Assembly: GCA_036489975.1 (NCBI GenBank)
Contig: DASXES010000079.1
Span: 4,044-68,043 of the forward strand
Direction: 5' to 3'
DNA: 64,000 bases
Source: Roseiarcus sp036489975
GTDB lineage: Bacteria; Pseudomonadota; Alphaproteobacteria; Rhizobiales; Beijerinckiaceae
Shown: positions 9,501 through 18,194 of the stretch, in pieces
Numbering within the stretch: the stretch's first letter is position 1
How the letters are laid out: the number at the start of each line of letters is the position of its first letter
Made by a program: the position numbers and the translations under genes
The notes under the pieces: model-generated
Database searches by the model: none
Told to the model about the DNA's origin: nothing
The model's input: the letters and a program-made list of their open reading frames with translations, nothing else

Positions 9501-10510
9501 CGATGGAGATTGAAAGACCATGGTCGGGCCAAGTCGCGAACAAGCGGCCGACGGATGACATTTTCGTCGCGCTGCTGCTTCTTGGCGCCGCGACCGCGGT
9601 GGGGACCGTTGCGCTGGCGTCGAGGCGGGAACCACCGGTCGTTCCAAGGCGAACGCTCCCAAGCACAGTCGCGGCGAAGGGAGACGGTGGCGGGACCGTG
9701 CTCGCCGCCCGGCGCCTGAATCGGGCGGCGGGAACGATCGCCGCCTCGGTGCTGATCGACAGCGCAATGGAGCACTATCGCGGCGCCTTCAAGAACAAGG
9801 CGATGTACACGCCCCTTGCAACGTCTGCGCTCACGCTCCTCGCATCCTTTCACGGGCATAAGGACCTCACGCCGCGCGCGCATTGGGCGCGAGACATTGT
9901 TTACGCTCTGGCCGGATTGACCGGCGTGGTCGGGACGGGCTTCCACCTCTACAACGTCGGCAAGCGGCCGGGCGGCTTCTGCTGGCAGAACCTGTTTTAC
10001 GGCGCCCCGCTCGGAGCGCCGGCCGCGATCTCGCTTGCGGGAATGACCGGGTTTCTGGCGGAGAGGGTGCGCGACAATGCGCCCGGCGCGCCGCCCGACG
10101 TGCTTGGATTCCCGGCGGGCCGGGTTGTCGCCGCGCTGACCGGCGCAGGCCTGGTCGGCACGGCGATGGAAGCCGGGCTCCTCCATTTTCGCGGCGCCTT
10201 CCATAACCCCGCCATGCTGCTGCCGGTCACCGCGCCTCCGGCTGCTGCGGCGATGCTTGGCGCAACGGCTTTCGGGGACGCCGACCGGCCTCGACGCCTG
10301 ACCCACCTGTGGCTGCGATTCACCGCGCTCATGGGCGTCGCCGGCGTCGGCTTCCACGCCATTGGCGTCGCGCGCAACATGGGCGGTTGGCGGAACTGGA
10401 CCCAGAACCTTCAGGCGGGCCCCCCGCTGCCGGCCCCCCCTTCTTTCACCGGTCTCTCGCTGGCGGGTCTCGCGGCGTTGACGCTTGTGCAGGACAATCC
10501 GGATGACTGA
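9497..10510 (+). CDS. Membrane protein with two homologous halves, uncharacterised
   Basis: This 337-residue protein starts at ATG 9497, overlapping the preceding stop (ATGA). After a first helix (VALLLLGAATAVGTVALAS) the protein consists of two similar repeats. Repeat 1 (about residues 90-200) has MEHYRGAFKNKAMYTPL and GTGFHLYNVGKRPGG. Repeat 2 (about 215-330) has LLHFRGAFHNPAMLLPV and GVGFHAIGVARNMGG. Each repeat contains hydrophobic segments and a conserved FRGAF/YRGAF plus GFH motif; the histidines could be ligands, but this is speculative. It lies directly before, and overlaps, the subunit 3/GMC pair, so it may be their membrane anchor or electron acceptor in place of the usual cytochrome c subunit. 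I know of no named function. Confidence 0.8.
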   Translation: MTMEIERPWSGQVANKRPTDDIFVALLLLGAATAVGTVALASRREPPVVPRRTLPSTVAAKGDGGGTVLAARRLNRAAGTIAASVLIDSAMEHYRGAFKNKAMYTPLATSALTLLASFHGHKDLTPRAHWARDIVYALAGLTGVVGTGFHLYNVGKRPGGFCWQNLFYGAPLGAPAAISLAGMTGFLAERVRDNAPGAPPDVLGFPAGRVVAALTGAGLVGTAMEAGLLHFRGAFHNPAMLLPVTAPPAAAAMLGATAFGDADRPRRLTHLWLRFTALMGVAGVGFHAIGVARNMGGWRNWTQNLQAGPPLPAPPSFTGLSLAGLAALTLVQDNPDD

Positions 10511-11159
10511 ACGCGTCGGCGGCGGGCGCTATCCCGGCTACGACGTGCTGTCCAAGCGCGACGGCCAGTCGTGGAACGACAAGACGCGGGAGGTCATCGA
10601 CGCCCGGTTGGCGGTGGACTCGCGCCCCGCTTTCTTTTCCGCTGACGAATGGAAGACGCTCGTCGCGCTCTGCGACCGCGTCATGCCGCAACCTGAAGGG
10701 CGGCCCCCCGCGCCGCTTGCGGCCTATGTCGACCGGCAGCTCCTGAAGGGGAAGACGAAGGGATACCGGCTCGCCGGCATGCCCCAGCCCGGGGAAGCCT
10801 GGAAGCGGGCGCTGGCGGCGCTGGACGAGGTCGCGCAACGCAGGCATGGCCGGACTTTCGCGCTCCTGACGGAACAGGATCAGGACGCGATGCTCGCGCA
10901 GATGGCCGAGGGGTCATTCGAGTCCGACGTTATGCGGGGGATGCCGCCGAAGACCTTCTGGACCTCGCATGTGATCCACGATGTGGTCGGCGCCTATTAC
11001 GCCCATCCTTCAGCATGGAGCGAGATCGGCTGGGGCGGGCCGGCTTCGCCGCGCGGCTATGTTCGCCTGGGTCTCGACCAGCGCGACGCGTGGGAACCGG
11101 AGGAAGCCACGCCGGGCCACGAGGAGCGGGCCGCGCGGGAAAACAGCCATGTCCGCTGA
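10503..11159 (+). CDS. Gluconate 2-dehydrogenase subunit 3 family protein
   Basis: This 218-residue protein starts at ATG 10503 and overlaps the previous gene by 8 bases. It has the family's helical region (FFSADEWKTLVALCDRVMPQ near residue 41) and an aromatic C-terminal part (FWTSHVIHDVVGAYYAHPSAW). Classical gluconate dehydrogenase gamma subunits have a Tat signal; none is visible here, and the chain begins with MTERVGGGRYPGYDVLSKRD. Subunit 3 normally partners the FAD-containing GMC subunit, and that gene follows directly with an 11-base overlap. The pair therefore probably forms one oxidoreductase, possibly on the cytoplasmic side. Confidence 0.88.
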   Translation: MTERVGGGRYPGYDVLSKRDGQSWNDKTREVIDARLAVDSRPAFFSADEWKTLVALCDRVMPQPEGRPPAPLAAYVDRQLLKGKTKGYRLAGMPQPGEAWKRALAALDEVAQRRHGRTFALLTEQDQDAMLAQMAEGSFESDVMRGMPPKTFWTSHVIHDVVGAYYAHPSAWSEIGWGGPASPRGYVRLGLDQRDAWEPEEATPGHEERAARENSHVR

Positions 11160-12792
11160 TCCGTTCGCCGCTCCGCGCGCTGCAAACGGGCGAGCGCCAG
11201 ACGTTTTTCGTCGCGGCGCCTGGACGCCCATGCGGCAATTCGAAGATCACGACGCAGTGGACTTCGCCGTTGTGGGCACCGGCGCGGGCGGCGGCCCGGT
11301 GATCGCAGGACTTGCGGAGCAGGGCTTTTCGGTGGTCGGCTTTGACGCCGGCCCCTACTTCCGGCCGCTCGAGGATTTCGCCTCGGACGAGGCCGAGCAG
11401 GAGAAGCTCTACTGGAACGATGACCGTATCTCCGAGGGCGCGAATCCGCTGGTGATGGGGGGCAAGAACAGCGGCAAGTCCGTGGGCGGCTCGACGGTCC
11501 ATTTCGCCATGGTCTCGCTGCGCTTCCGGCCGGAATGGTTCAAGTCGCGTTCTGAGCTCGGTTACGGCGCCGACTGGCCGCTCGACTGGCGCGAGATGTG
11601 GGACTGGTACGGGCGCGCGGAAAAAGCGCTGTCGATCTCCGGGCCGATCACCTACCCGTGGGGCCCGAAGCGACCGCGCTATCCCTTAAGGGCCCATCCG
11701 ATCAACGGCGCCGCGCAACTGCTGGCTCGCGGCGCCGAGGCGATGGGATACGCCTGGACGGAGACGCCGCTTGCCACCGTCTCGTCGCCAAAGGGCGACA
11801 GCCACCCTTGCGTCTATCGTGGCTTCTGCCGTTTCGGCTGCTCGACCAACGCCAAGCAGAGCCAGCTCGTCACCTTCATTCCCCGCGCGCTGGCCGCTGG
11901 CGCCGAGATCCGCGATCTCGCCATGGTCGGGCGGATCGAGATGGGGCGCGACGGGCGTGTCAGTGGGGTGCATTACGTAAGGGATGGTCGCTGGCGGGTT
12001 CAAAGGGCGCGCGCCGTGGTCGTCGCCGGCTACGCGATCGAAACGCCGCGCCTGCTCCTGAACTCGGCCAACGACCGGTTTCCTGACGGGCTGGCCAACA
12101 GCAGCGGCCTGGTCGGCCGGAACCTCATGAGCCAGTCCAATCAGGCGGCCTGGGGCTACATGGACGAGCCGGTGCGGGCCTATAAGGCTCCCCCCTCGAC
12201 GACCATCACCGAGCATTGGAACTACGAGGACCGCAAAGACTTTCACGGCGGCTATTGTTGGATGGCCCAGGGTCCGCTGCCCATCGAGGCCATGACGATC
12301 ATTACGGGATCCAAGGGGCTCTGGGGCGCGGCTCTGCACGAGGAAATGCTGCGCTACAATCACCTTGCCGGCCTGAAAATGGTCGGGGAGCAGCTGCCCA
12401 ACGAGAACAACCGGGTGACGCTGGCCGACGACACCGATCAATACGGACTGCGCATTCCGCGCATCACCTATTCCTGGGGGGATAACGACAAAGCCCTGAT
12501 CGGCCACGCCCTCGACCAGATGAGCTTGAGCCTTGAGCACGTGGGCGCCAAGGACATCTGGCGGCAGGACAACGACATGAACCATCTGGCCGGCACGGCG
12601 CGGATGGGCTTCACGCCTCGCGATAGCGTGATCGACGCCGATTGCCGAAGCTGGGACATCCCCAATCTCTTCATCTGCGACGGGTCGGTGTTTCCCACCA
12701 CAGGCGGCGTGAATCCGTCCCTGACCATCACCGCAATTGCGATGCGCGCCGCCGAGCGGATCGGGCAATTGGCCCGGCGGGGGGAGTTATGA
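11149..12792 (+). CDS. GMC-type FAD-dependent sugar/sugar-acid oxidoreductase
   Basis: This 547-residue flavoprotein starts at ATG 11149, inside the end of the subunit 3 gene. The FAD Rossmann motif is VVGTGAGGGPVIAGLAEQG near residue 40, preceded by a short tail and no export signal. The substrate domain ends with MNHLAGTARMG (active-site His) and GGVNPSLTITAIAMRAAE. A cysteine motif C-x5-C-x3-C (CVYRGFCRFGC, about residues 219-229) resembles the Fe-S ligand region known in bacterial FAD-glucose dehydrogenases; that function is an inference. No cytochrome c subunit follows, so electrons may go to the membrane protein two genes upstream or to quinone. Confidence 0.92.
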   Translation: MSADPFAAPRAANGRAPDVFRRGAWTPMRQFEDHDAVDFAVVGTGAGGGPVIAGLAEQGFSVVGFDAGPYFRPLEDFASDEAEQEKLYWNDDRISEGANPLVMGGKNSGKSVGGSTVHFAMVSLRFRPEWFKSRSELGYGADWPLDWREMWDWYGRAEKALSISGPITYPWGPKRPRYPLRAHPINGAAQLLARGAEAMGYAWTETPLATVSSPKGDSHPCVYRGFCRFGCSTNAKQSQLVTFIPRALAAGAEIRDLAMVGRIEMGRDGRVSGVHYVRDGRWRVQRARAVVVAGYAIETPRLLLNSANDRFPDGLANSSGLVGRNLMSQSNQAAWGYMDEPVRAYKAPPSTTITEHWNYEDRKDFHGGYCWMAQGPLPIEAMTIITGSKGLWGAALHEEMLRYNHLAGLKMVGEQLPNENNRVTLADDTDQYGLRIPRITYSWGDNDKALIGHALDQMSLSLEHVGAKDIWRQDNDMNHLAGTARMGFTPRDSVIDADCRSWDIPNLFICDGSVFPTTGGVNPSLTITAIAMRAAERIGQLARRGEL

Positions 12793-12826
12793 AGTTACGC
12801 TGCTATCTCCCGCGCGCGCCTCAGGG

Positions 12827-14992
12827 CTAATCCACCGCAAGCTCGAGGCCGTCACCGCCTGCTATCAACTCTGTCCGAACTCGCTTCGACTCCCGGGTGA
12901 AGCGGAGGGAGACTGTTCCTCCGGCCGCGCGGACATCGTGCAACGATAGCTCGTTCACGCCGTCGGGCAGATGCGGGCGACGAATGTGAATGCGTTTCTC
13001 GAACCCGTCCGCGTCAAGACCCAGGAGTTCGCTCGTCATGAAGGGGACGGCGCCCGCAGACCACGCCTGAAGCGGATCCGCGCGGGGGGTATGGGTGGGT
13101 CCGTCTCCAGGCAGACGCTGTGTCCCGGCGATGAACTCGGGCAGTCGCTTCAGGCGGAAACCGTCCGCCGCGTCCAGCGTCGCCGCAACAACGCGCAGCG
13201 CCGCCTTGTCCTCTCCGTACCGGCGCAGCCCGGATACGATCAAGGCGTTGTCGAACGGCCAAACGCTTCCCTGCTGATAGGCGAGCGGATCAAATCGAGG
13301 ATGGTCCGCTGACAACGTACGTATGCCCCAGCCCGAGAACATATCCGGCTTCATCATCCGTTCGGCGACGCTGCGGGCATGGCCTGCCGTCGATATTCCT
13401 GTCCATAGCGCCTGCGCCGCGTTCGACGTGATCGAGGCGACCTGTTGGCCGTCTCTTTCCAGCGCCAGGCAATAGCAGCCTTCTCGCTCCATCCAGAAAT
13501 CGCGGAGGAAGTTCGCCCGCAAATCGCGAGCATCCGCTTCCAGCCGATCGGCTCGTGCGCTCTCGCCGCTCCGGCGGAACAGCGGCGCGATCAACATGCG
13601 GGCCTGATAGGCGTAGCCCTGCACCTCCACTAGGGCGAGCGGAGGAACGGGATAGCTGCCGTCCTGGCGCAAGACGCCCGTTCCCGAATCGCGCCAACTC
13701 TGGTTGACAGGTTGGCCTCCGTCGGCCAGCCCGACATAAGTGACGTATCCAGAGTCGTTTTCGTCGGTTTTGCGGCTCAACCAGTCGAGCGCGCGATCGA
13801 TGTGGGGACGCAACAGATCGAACAAAGCCATCTCGCCCGTCCATGCGACGTGGCGCGCAATGGCGATCAGGAACAGCAGCGTCGAGTCGACCGTCGCGTA
13901 GCTTGGCGTCTGCGAGACCTCATCAAGATGGGCGAGTTCGCCGACCCTCAGTTCGTGGAGGATTTTTCCCGGCTGTTCGCGGGTCCTTGGGTCGTCTTTC
14001 GTTCCTTGCCAATGCGCCAAAGATTCGGTGGTGTGGCGGCCGAGATCCGAATTGAATGCAAGGCACTGAATCGTCGGCAACAAGCTATCGCGACCGAACA
14101 GACCGACGAACCACGGCACGCCCGCAGCGGTGAATTTATGCGTTCCTCGTCGGACTTGCAGGAGCGCGACATCGGTCAGGGATCGCGCCAGGGCTTCACC
14201 AAAACCTTTGCTCGGCGTATCGATCCGAGCGTATCCGTCGAGCAGCGCCTTCGAAGCGGCCTCTTTGGCCTGTCGCATCGCCGCCGCGCTAACGGGAACT
14301 CGCCCCGAGCCGGGCGGCGCGGCGCTGACAGGCCGCTCGTCGACGCGACAGGTCACGATCAGATCCTGACTGGCCTGAGGTTTCAGGGAAAGCTCGAAAT
14401 TGGCGATGCTCTGCTCCGACGTTCGCGGCGCGATTACAGGCGAGAGCGAGAAGTCCACAAGCAATGTTCGCCTGACGTCATCCGCGCCGTCGTAGGAGAA
14501 GCGCAGGGCGGTCTCATCCCATTCGGGCGCATGCATACGCCCGCGCTTGCCAGTTGGCGCCCCGCGCAAGACAAACATACTTTCGAAAATCGTCGAGAAC
14601 TCCAGGGATGCTGGAACAGCGACCGGATCGGTCCCAAAGTTGCGAAAGGTGATCGTGTCGATGAACAGCGGCCCGTCATCAAGCAGCTGCAATGTCCGCC
14701 GGATGCTGAGCTTGTGGTCGGCGATGACCCGGCCGTTGGCGGTAGCAAGATGGCGGTTGGTGAGGGCGATTTGCGCCGACACGCCTTCGCGGTCTGACGA
14801 CATCAAAAGCAGCGGCGATGTCCCGTGCAGCCGCAACGCATAGGCTGCGAGATAACAGGTATCGCGATAGAACAAGCCGAAGCCTGGCACGTCCTGAACA
14901 ATTTCTCCGTCCTCGCGGGTCAGGAGGAAGAGGTCGTTGGCCTTGAGCAGCAGGGGATGGCGAATGTCGATGGAAAGCGGACGATCAGCCAT
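12827..14992 (-). CDS. Glycogen-debranching/amylo-alpha-1,6-glucosidase-type protein
   Basis: This 721-residue cytosolic protein is transcribed convergently with the GMC gene (34 bases between stops). The N-terminal GDE_N-type domain starts with LLLKANDLFLLTREDGEIV and FGLFYRDTCYLAAYALRL. The C-terminal (alpha/alpha)6 domain has AAGVPWFVGLFGRDSLLP near residue 285 and YQQGSVWPFDNALIVSGLRRYG near 580, both typical of the bacterial glycogen debranching family. It would remove branches or alpha-1,6 residues from glucans, together with the GH15 enzyme at 3.4 kb. The exact linkage specificity is not proven. Confidence 0.9.
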   Translation of the reverse strand: MADRPLSIDIRHPLLLKANDLFLLTREDGEIVQDVPGFGLFYRDTCYLAAYALRLHGTSPLLLMSSDREGVSAQIALTNRHLATANGRVIADHKLSIRRTLQLLDDGPLFIDTITFRNFGTDPVAVPASLEFSTIFESMFVLRGAPTGKRGRMHAPEWDETALRFSYDGADDVRRTLLVDFSLSPVIAPRTSEQSIANFELSLKPQASQDLIVTCRVDERPVSAAPPGSGRVPVSAAAMRQAKEAASKALLDGYARIDTPSKGFGEALARSLTDVALLQVRRGTHKFTAAGVPWFVGLFGRDSLLPTIQCLAFNSDLGRHTTESLAHWQGTKDDPRTREQPGKILHELRVGELAHLDEVSQTPSYATVDSTLLFLIAIARHVAWTGEMALFDLLRPHIDRALDWLSRKTDENDSGYVTYVGLADGGQPVNQSWRDSGTGVLRQDGSYPVPPLALVEVQGYAYQARMLIAPLFRRSGESARADRLEADARDLRANFLRDFWMEREGCYCLALERDGQQVASITSNAAQALWTGISTAGHARSVAERMMKPDMFSGWGIRTLSADHPRFDPLAYQQGSVWPFDNALIVSGLRRYGEDKAALRVVAATLDAADGFRLKRLPEFIAGTQRLPGDGPTHTPRADPLQAWSAGAVPFMTSELLGLDADGFEKRIHIRRPHLPDGVNELSLHDVRAAGGTVSLRFTRESKRVRTELIAGGDGLELAVD

Positions 14993-15154
14993 GACTTGTG
15001 CCCTGAGCGATTGGGCGGACGCCCACCTTGGATATCGCCTTGCAATGGGTCGGCCGTGAGGCGAAGCCGCCGTAATCCGGCGCTGCCTCGCGGAACCGGA
15101 GGTCTCCGAGCGGCGTTACGATCTTATGCGGCGCGGTGAGCACGGAGGAACGAA

Positions 15155-16201
15155 ATGACAAACGTTGTCGTGATCACAGGCGCGGGGGCCGGCGTCGGAC
15201 GTGCAGTCGCGACCGAGTTCGCTCGAAATGGTTTCGACATGGCCCTTTTGTCACGCGACCCCGAACGGCTTGAACGGGCGGCGATGGAGTTGCGGGCCTT
15301 CAATATTCGCGTGCTGCCGATCCCTACCGATGTTGCCGACGCCGCCGCCGTCGACACGGCCGCTGCGCGGGCGGAGGAGGAACTGGGCCCAATTTCGGTG
15401 TGGGTGAACGTGGCGATGGCGACCGTTTTCGCGCCCGTTCATAAACTCACCGCGGAGGAGTTTCAGCGCGGCACGATGGTCACCTACCTCGGTCAGGTGC
15501 ACGGCGTCATGGCGGCGCTGAGATATATGCGCCCGCGAAACCGGGGAGCGATCGTATGCGTCGGATCAGCGCTTGCCTATCGTTCCGTGCCGCTTCAGTC
15601 GATCTACTGCGGAGCGAAATTCGCCATCCGCGGATTCCTCGACTCGCTGCGGTCCGAACTCTATCACGACGCAATTAACGTAACGCTGACCGAAGTGGAT
15701 CTCCCCGCGATAAATACCCCGCAGTTCGACTGGGCGCGCAACAAGACGGGCCACAAGGCCCGGCCGGTGCCCCCGGTTTATCAGCCGGAGGTCGCGGCCC
15801 GAGCCATCGTCTTTGGCGCGCTTCATCCCAGGCGCCAGATCTGGGTGGGACTGCCGACGGTTCGAGCGATTCTTGTGAACCGAATCGCGCCTGGCCTCAT
15901 CGACCGCTACCTCGCGAAGTTCGGCTACAGCGGACAGCTGAGCGACAAACCGTCTGATCTCGACGCGCCGGGCAATTTGTTCGAACCGGCTGCCGGCGAC
16001 TATGGCGCACATGGCCGGTTCGACGCACAGGCCCGAAACACAAGCTGGGAAATGTTCACGGATCGGCATCGGGACGGGGTCATGGCCGCCGCCTTCCTCG
16101 GATTGGCCGCGGCGGGAACATATCTGTTTGCAAAGCAGTCCCAACGCGCGCCTTCGCGTCGCCGGGCCCAACGGCGCTTGTCCTCGCGCTCGTGGCTCTG
16201 A
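15155..16201 (+). CDS. Short-chain dehydrogenase/reductase with C-terminal hydrophobic tail
   Basis: This 348-residue protein starts at ATG 15155, seven bases after a GGAGGAA ribosome binding site. The NAD(P) motif TGAGAGVGRAVA lies near residue 8, and the active-site pattern is S-x(~12)-YxxxK (VGSALAYRSV, then YCGAKFAIRGF). The chain is about 100 residues longer than a classical SDR. The extra C-terminus contains a possible membrane helix (MAAAFLGLAAAGTYLFA) followed by a basic end, so the enzyme may be membrane-attached. Its substrate cannot be inferred; neighbours give no clear pathway. Confidence 0.88.
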   Translation: MTNVVVITGAGAGVGRAVATEFARNGFDMALLSRDPERLERAAMELRAFNIRVLPIPTDVADAAAVDTAAARAEEELGPISVWVNVAMATVFAPVHKLTAEEFQRGTMVTYLGQVHGVMAALRYMRPRNRGAIVCVGSALAYRSVPLQSIYCGAKFAIRGFLDSLRSELYHDAINVTLTEVDLPAINTPQFDWARNKTGHKARPVPPVYQPEVAARAIVFGALHPRRQIWVGLPTVRAILVNRIAPGLIDRYLAKFGYSGQLSDKPSDLDAPGNLFEPAAGDYGAHGRFDAQARNTSWEMFTDRHRDGVMAAAFLGLAAAGTYLFAKQSQRAPSRRRAQRRLSSRSWL

Positions 16202-16508
16202 GAACCGCATTCACTGCGAGGCGCCGTGCTTACCTCTAATCGGATCGGGAGGACCTGTCTCCATCGACGAGACGAACTTCGCATCGCGATCCAAAAGATC
16301 CGTCAGATCGCCCTTCGATGACAGCCAGGTTTCCGCGTCCGCACGCACCAGATCAGCGTGACGCAGCAGAGTCTGCAAGCGAGCTGGATTCCGATCGCGG
16401 CTCGCCACCCCAACCTCTCGCAGATGACGGACGCGGGGATCGCAGCTGCCCGCGCTGGCGCGAACGCCAAGCCCAGCTCATGGCGCCCCGCACCACCCGC
16501 AGACCCAA
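16202..16508. other. No recognisable gene; flank of phage remnant
   Basis: Only short open frames with unconvincing composition occur. A 65-codon minus-strand frame (16211-16408) shows no known motif. The stretch directly follows the terminase fragment on the minus strand and may be eroded phage DNA, but nothing in it proves this. Confidence 0.4.
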
Positions 16509-16768
16509 GGCAAGGTCGAGCGCATTCTCGGGCAGACGCAAATGACCCGCCTCAATCTTCGCCGTTCGAGCTTGCCGCCTTCGGGACGCACACCGATTGG
16601 ACGGAGCGTTCCCGGCGCGGGCGAACATGGGAGGTCCTGAAGCAGGTTCATCCCGGGACCTGCGTCCTCAATCAGCACGCGGCTGCATTTGTGTTCCTGG
16701 GCGAGCGCGGTCACCTTGCGCCGTAGCTCGGGATATTCCAGTCGACCACGGAAGACGTGCAGCAGGAC
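16509..16768 (-). pseudogene. Decayed phage terminase large-subunit C-terminal fragment
   Basis: On the minus strand, the frame ending at an upstream stop (16775-16777) reads VLLHVFRGRLEYPELRRKV, then ALAQEHKCSRVLIEDAGPG and NLLQDL, then RPIGVRPEGGKL. This is the characteristic run of the nuclease domain of large terminases (family pattern: LLDVxRxRLEYPELRR, VLIEDxxSGxxLIQDL, PxxDK). After KL the family continues only in another frame with TAKIEAGHLRLPENA (16565 downward), matching the AxIEAGxVxLP segment of terminases. Thus it is truncated at both ends, has an internal shift or deletion, and lacks the ATPase domain. It is a relic of an integrated phage between the SDR and kbl genes. Confidence 0.75.
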
Positions 16769-16804
16769 ACGCGGCTAGACCAACAACCCTTTGGCAGCAT
16801 TCCC

Positions 16805-18007
16805 TCACACGATCCCCAGCGCGCGCCCTGCGTCTTCGAAGGCCCCGATCGCAAAGTCGATGTCGGCTTCCGTCAGCGCCGCCGACATTTGTGTGCGGAT
16901 GCGCGCCTTGCCCTTCGGCACGACCGGAAAGAAGAATCCGGCGACGAACAGGCCGCGCTCGTCGAGCGCCCGCGCCAGATCCTGCGCGCGTTGCGCTTCG
17001 CCCAGCATCACCGGAATGATCGGCGTCTCCCCGGGCGGAACCTCGAAGCCCGCCTTCTCAATCCCCTCGCGAAACCGCCGCGCATGGCTCTTCAATAAAG
17101 CGCGCCTTGCGTCGGCGCCGATAGCGATCTCGAGCGCCTTCAGGGCTCCCGCCGCGATCGGGGGTGCGAGTGAATTGGAAAAGAGATAGGGCCTCGCCCG
17201 CTGCCTTAAGAGATCGACGATCGGCTGGTCGGCGGCGACGAAGCCGCCCATGCCCCCTCCCAGTGTTTTGCCGAACGTGCCGGTGACGATGTTCACGCGA
17301 TCGCCCGCGCCTGTCAGCGCCGGCGTGCCGCGCCCCTTCTCGCCCAGATGCCCGGTCGCATGGGCGTCGTCGACCAGAACCAGCGCGCCGTAGCGGTCAG
17401 CAAGTTCGCAGATCTCCTTCAGCTTGGCGATATAGCCGTCCATCGAGAACACGCCATCGGTGGCGATAAGCTTGAACCGCGCGCCTGCGCTGTCGGCTTG
17501 CCTAAGGCGATCCTCGAGCTCGTTCATATCGGAATTGGCGAAGCGGTAGCGCTTGGCCTTCGAGAGCCGCACGCCGTCGATGATCGAGGCGTGGTTGAGG
17601 CTGTCGGAAATGATCGCGTCCTGTTCGTCGAGCAGCGGCTCGAACACGCCGCCGTTGGCGTCGAAACAGGCCGCAAACGCAATTGCGTCATCCTTGCCGA
17701 GGTGTTTGGCGATCGCCTGCTCGAGCTCGCGATGGAGCGTCTGCGCGCCGCAGATGAAGCGCACCGAGGCCATGCCGAAGCCGAATTCGTCCATTGCGCG
17801 ACGCGCCGCCGCGATGACGTCGGGGTGATCGGCGAGGCCGAGATAATTGTTGGCGCAGAGGTTGACCGCTTCGCGCTTGCCTTGCGGCGAGGCGACATGG
17901 ATCCGCCCGCCCTGCGGTCCGGTCAGGAGCCGCTCGCGTTTGGTGAGGCCCTGCGCCTCGATATCGTCGAGCGCAGCGCGGATGTGATTGAGAAAGGCGT
18001 CGGTCAT
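16805..18007 (-). CDS. kbl: Glycine C-acetyltransferase (2-amino-3-ketobutyrate CoA ligase)
   Basis: This 400-residue PLP enzyme of the alpha-oxoamine synthase family cleaves 2-amino-3-oxobutyrate with CoA to glycine and acetyl-CoA in threonine breakdown. Family signs are NNYLGLADHP near residue 53, SVRFICGAQTLHRELE near 81, DDAHATGHLG near 211 and the PLP lysine in GTFGKTLGGGMGGF near 245. The length equals that of E. coli Kbl. Threonine dehydrogenase, the usual operon partner, is not next to it. HemA at 21.8 kb is a paralogue, but here the ICGAQTLHRELE segment is Kbl-specific. Confidence 0.93.
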   Translation of the reverse strand: MTDAFLNHIRAALDDIEAQGLTKRERLLTGPQGGRIHVASPQGKREAVNLCANNYLGLADHPDVIAAARRAMDEFGFGMASVRFICGAQTLHRELEQAIAKHLGKDDAIAFAACFDANGGVFEPLLDEQDAIISDSLNHASIIDGVRLSKAKRYRFANSDMNELEDRLRQADSAGARFKLIATDGVFSMDGYIAKLKEICELADRYGALVLVDDAHATGHLGEKGRGTPALTGAGDRVNIVTGTFGKTLGGGMGGFVAADQPIVDLLRQRARPYLFSNSLAPPIAAGALKALEIAIGADARRALLKSHARRFREGIEKAGFEVPPGETPIIPVMLGEAQRAQDLARALDERGLFVAGFFFPVVPKGKARIRTQMSAALTEADIDFAIGAFEDAGRALGIV

Positions 18008-18194
18008 GAGCCGGCTCGGTGGTTAAGGTGAACGCGAGCATAGCAGCGCGACGACCGCGCTCAAATTAGCACAGGGAGAAGGACCGGCATCACGATAGCT
18101 CCAACGAGCCACAAAAGCGCCTTGTGGCGACTGCACCAGCCCGCGCGGCGCCTGACACGGGCCGCCTCCGACAAGACATCCAGGACGATTCGCC

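Noticed and set aside
16211..16408. 65-codon minus-strand frame next to the terminase relic as a phage gene
   Set aside because: No similarity to a phage protein could be recognised, so only the terminase fragment is called.
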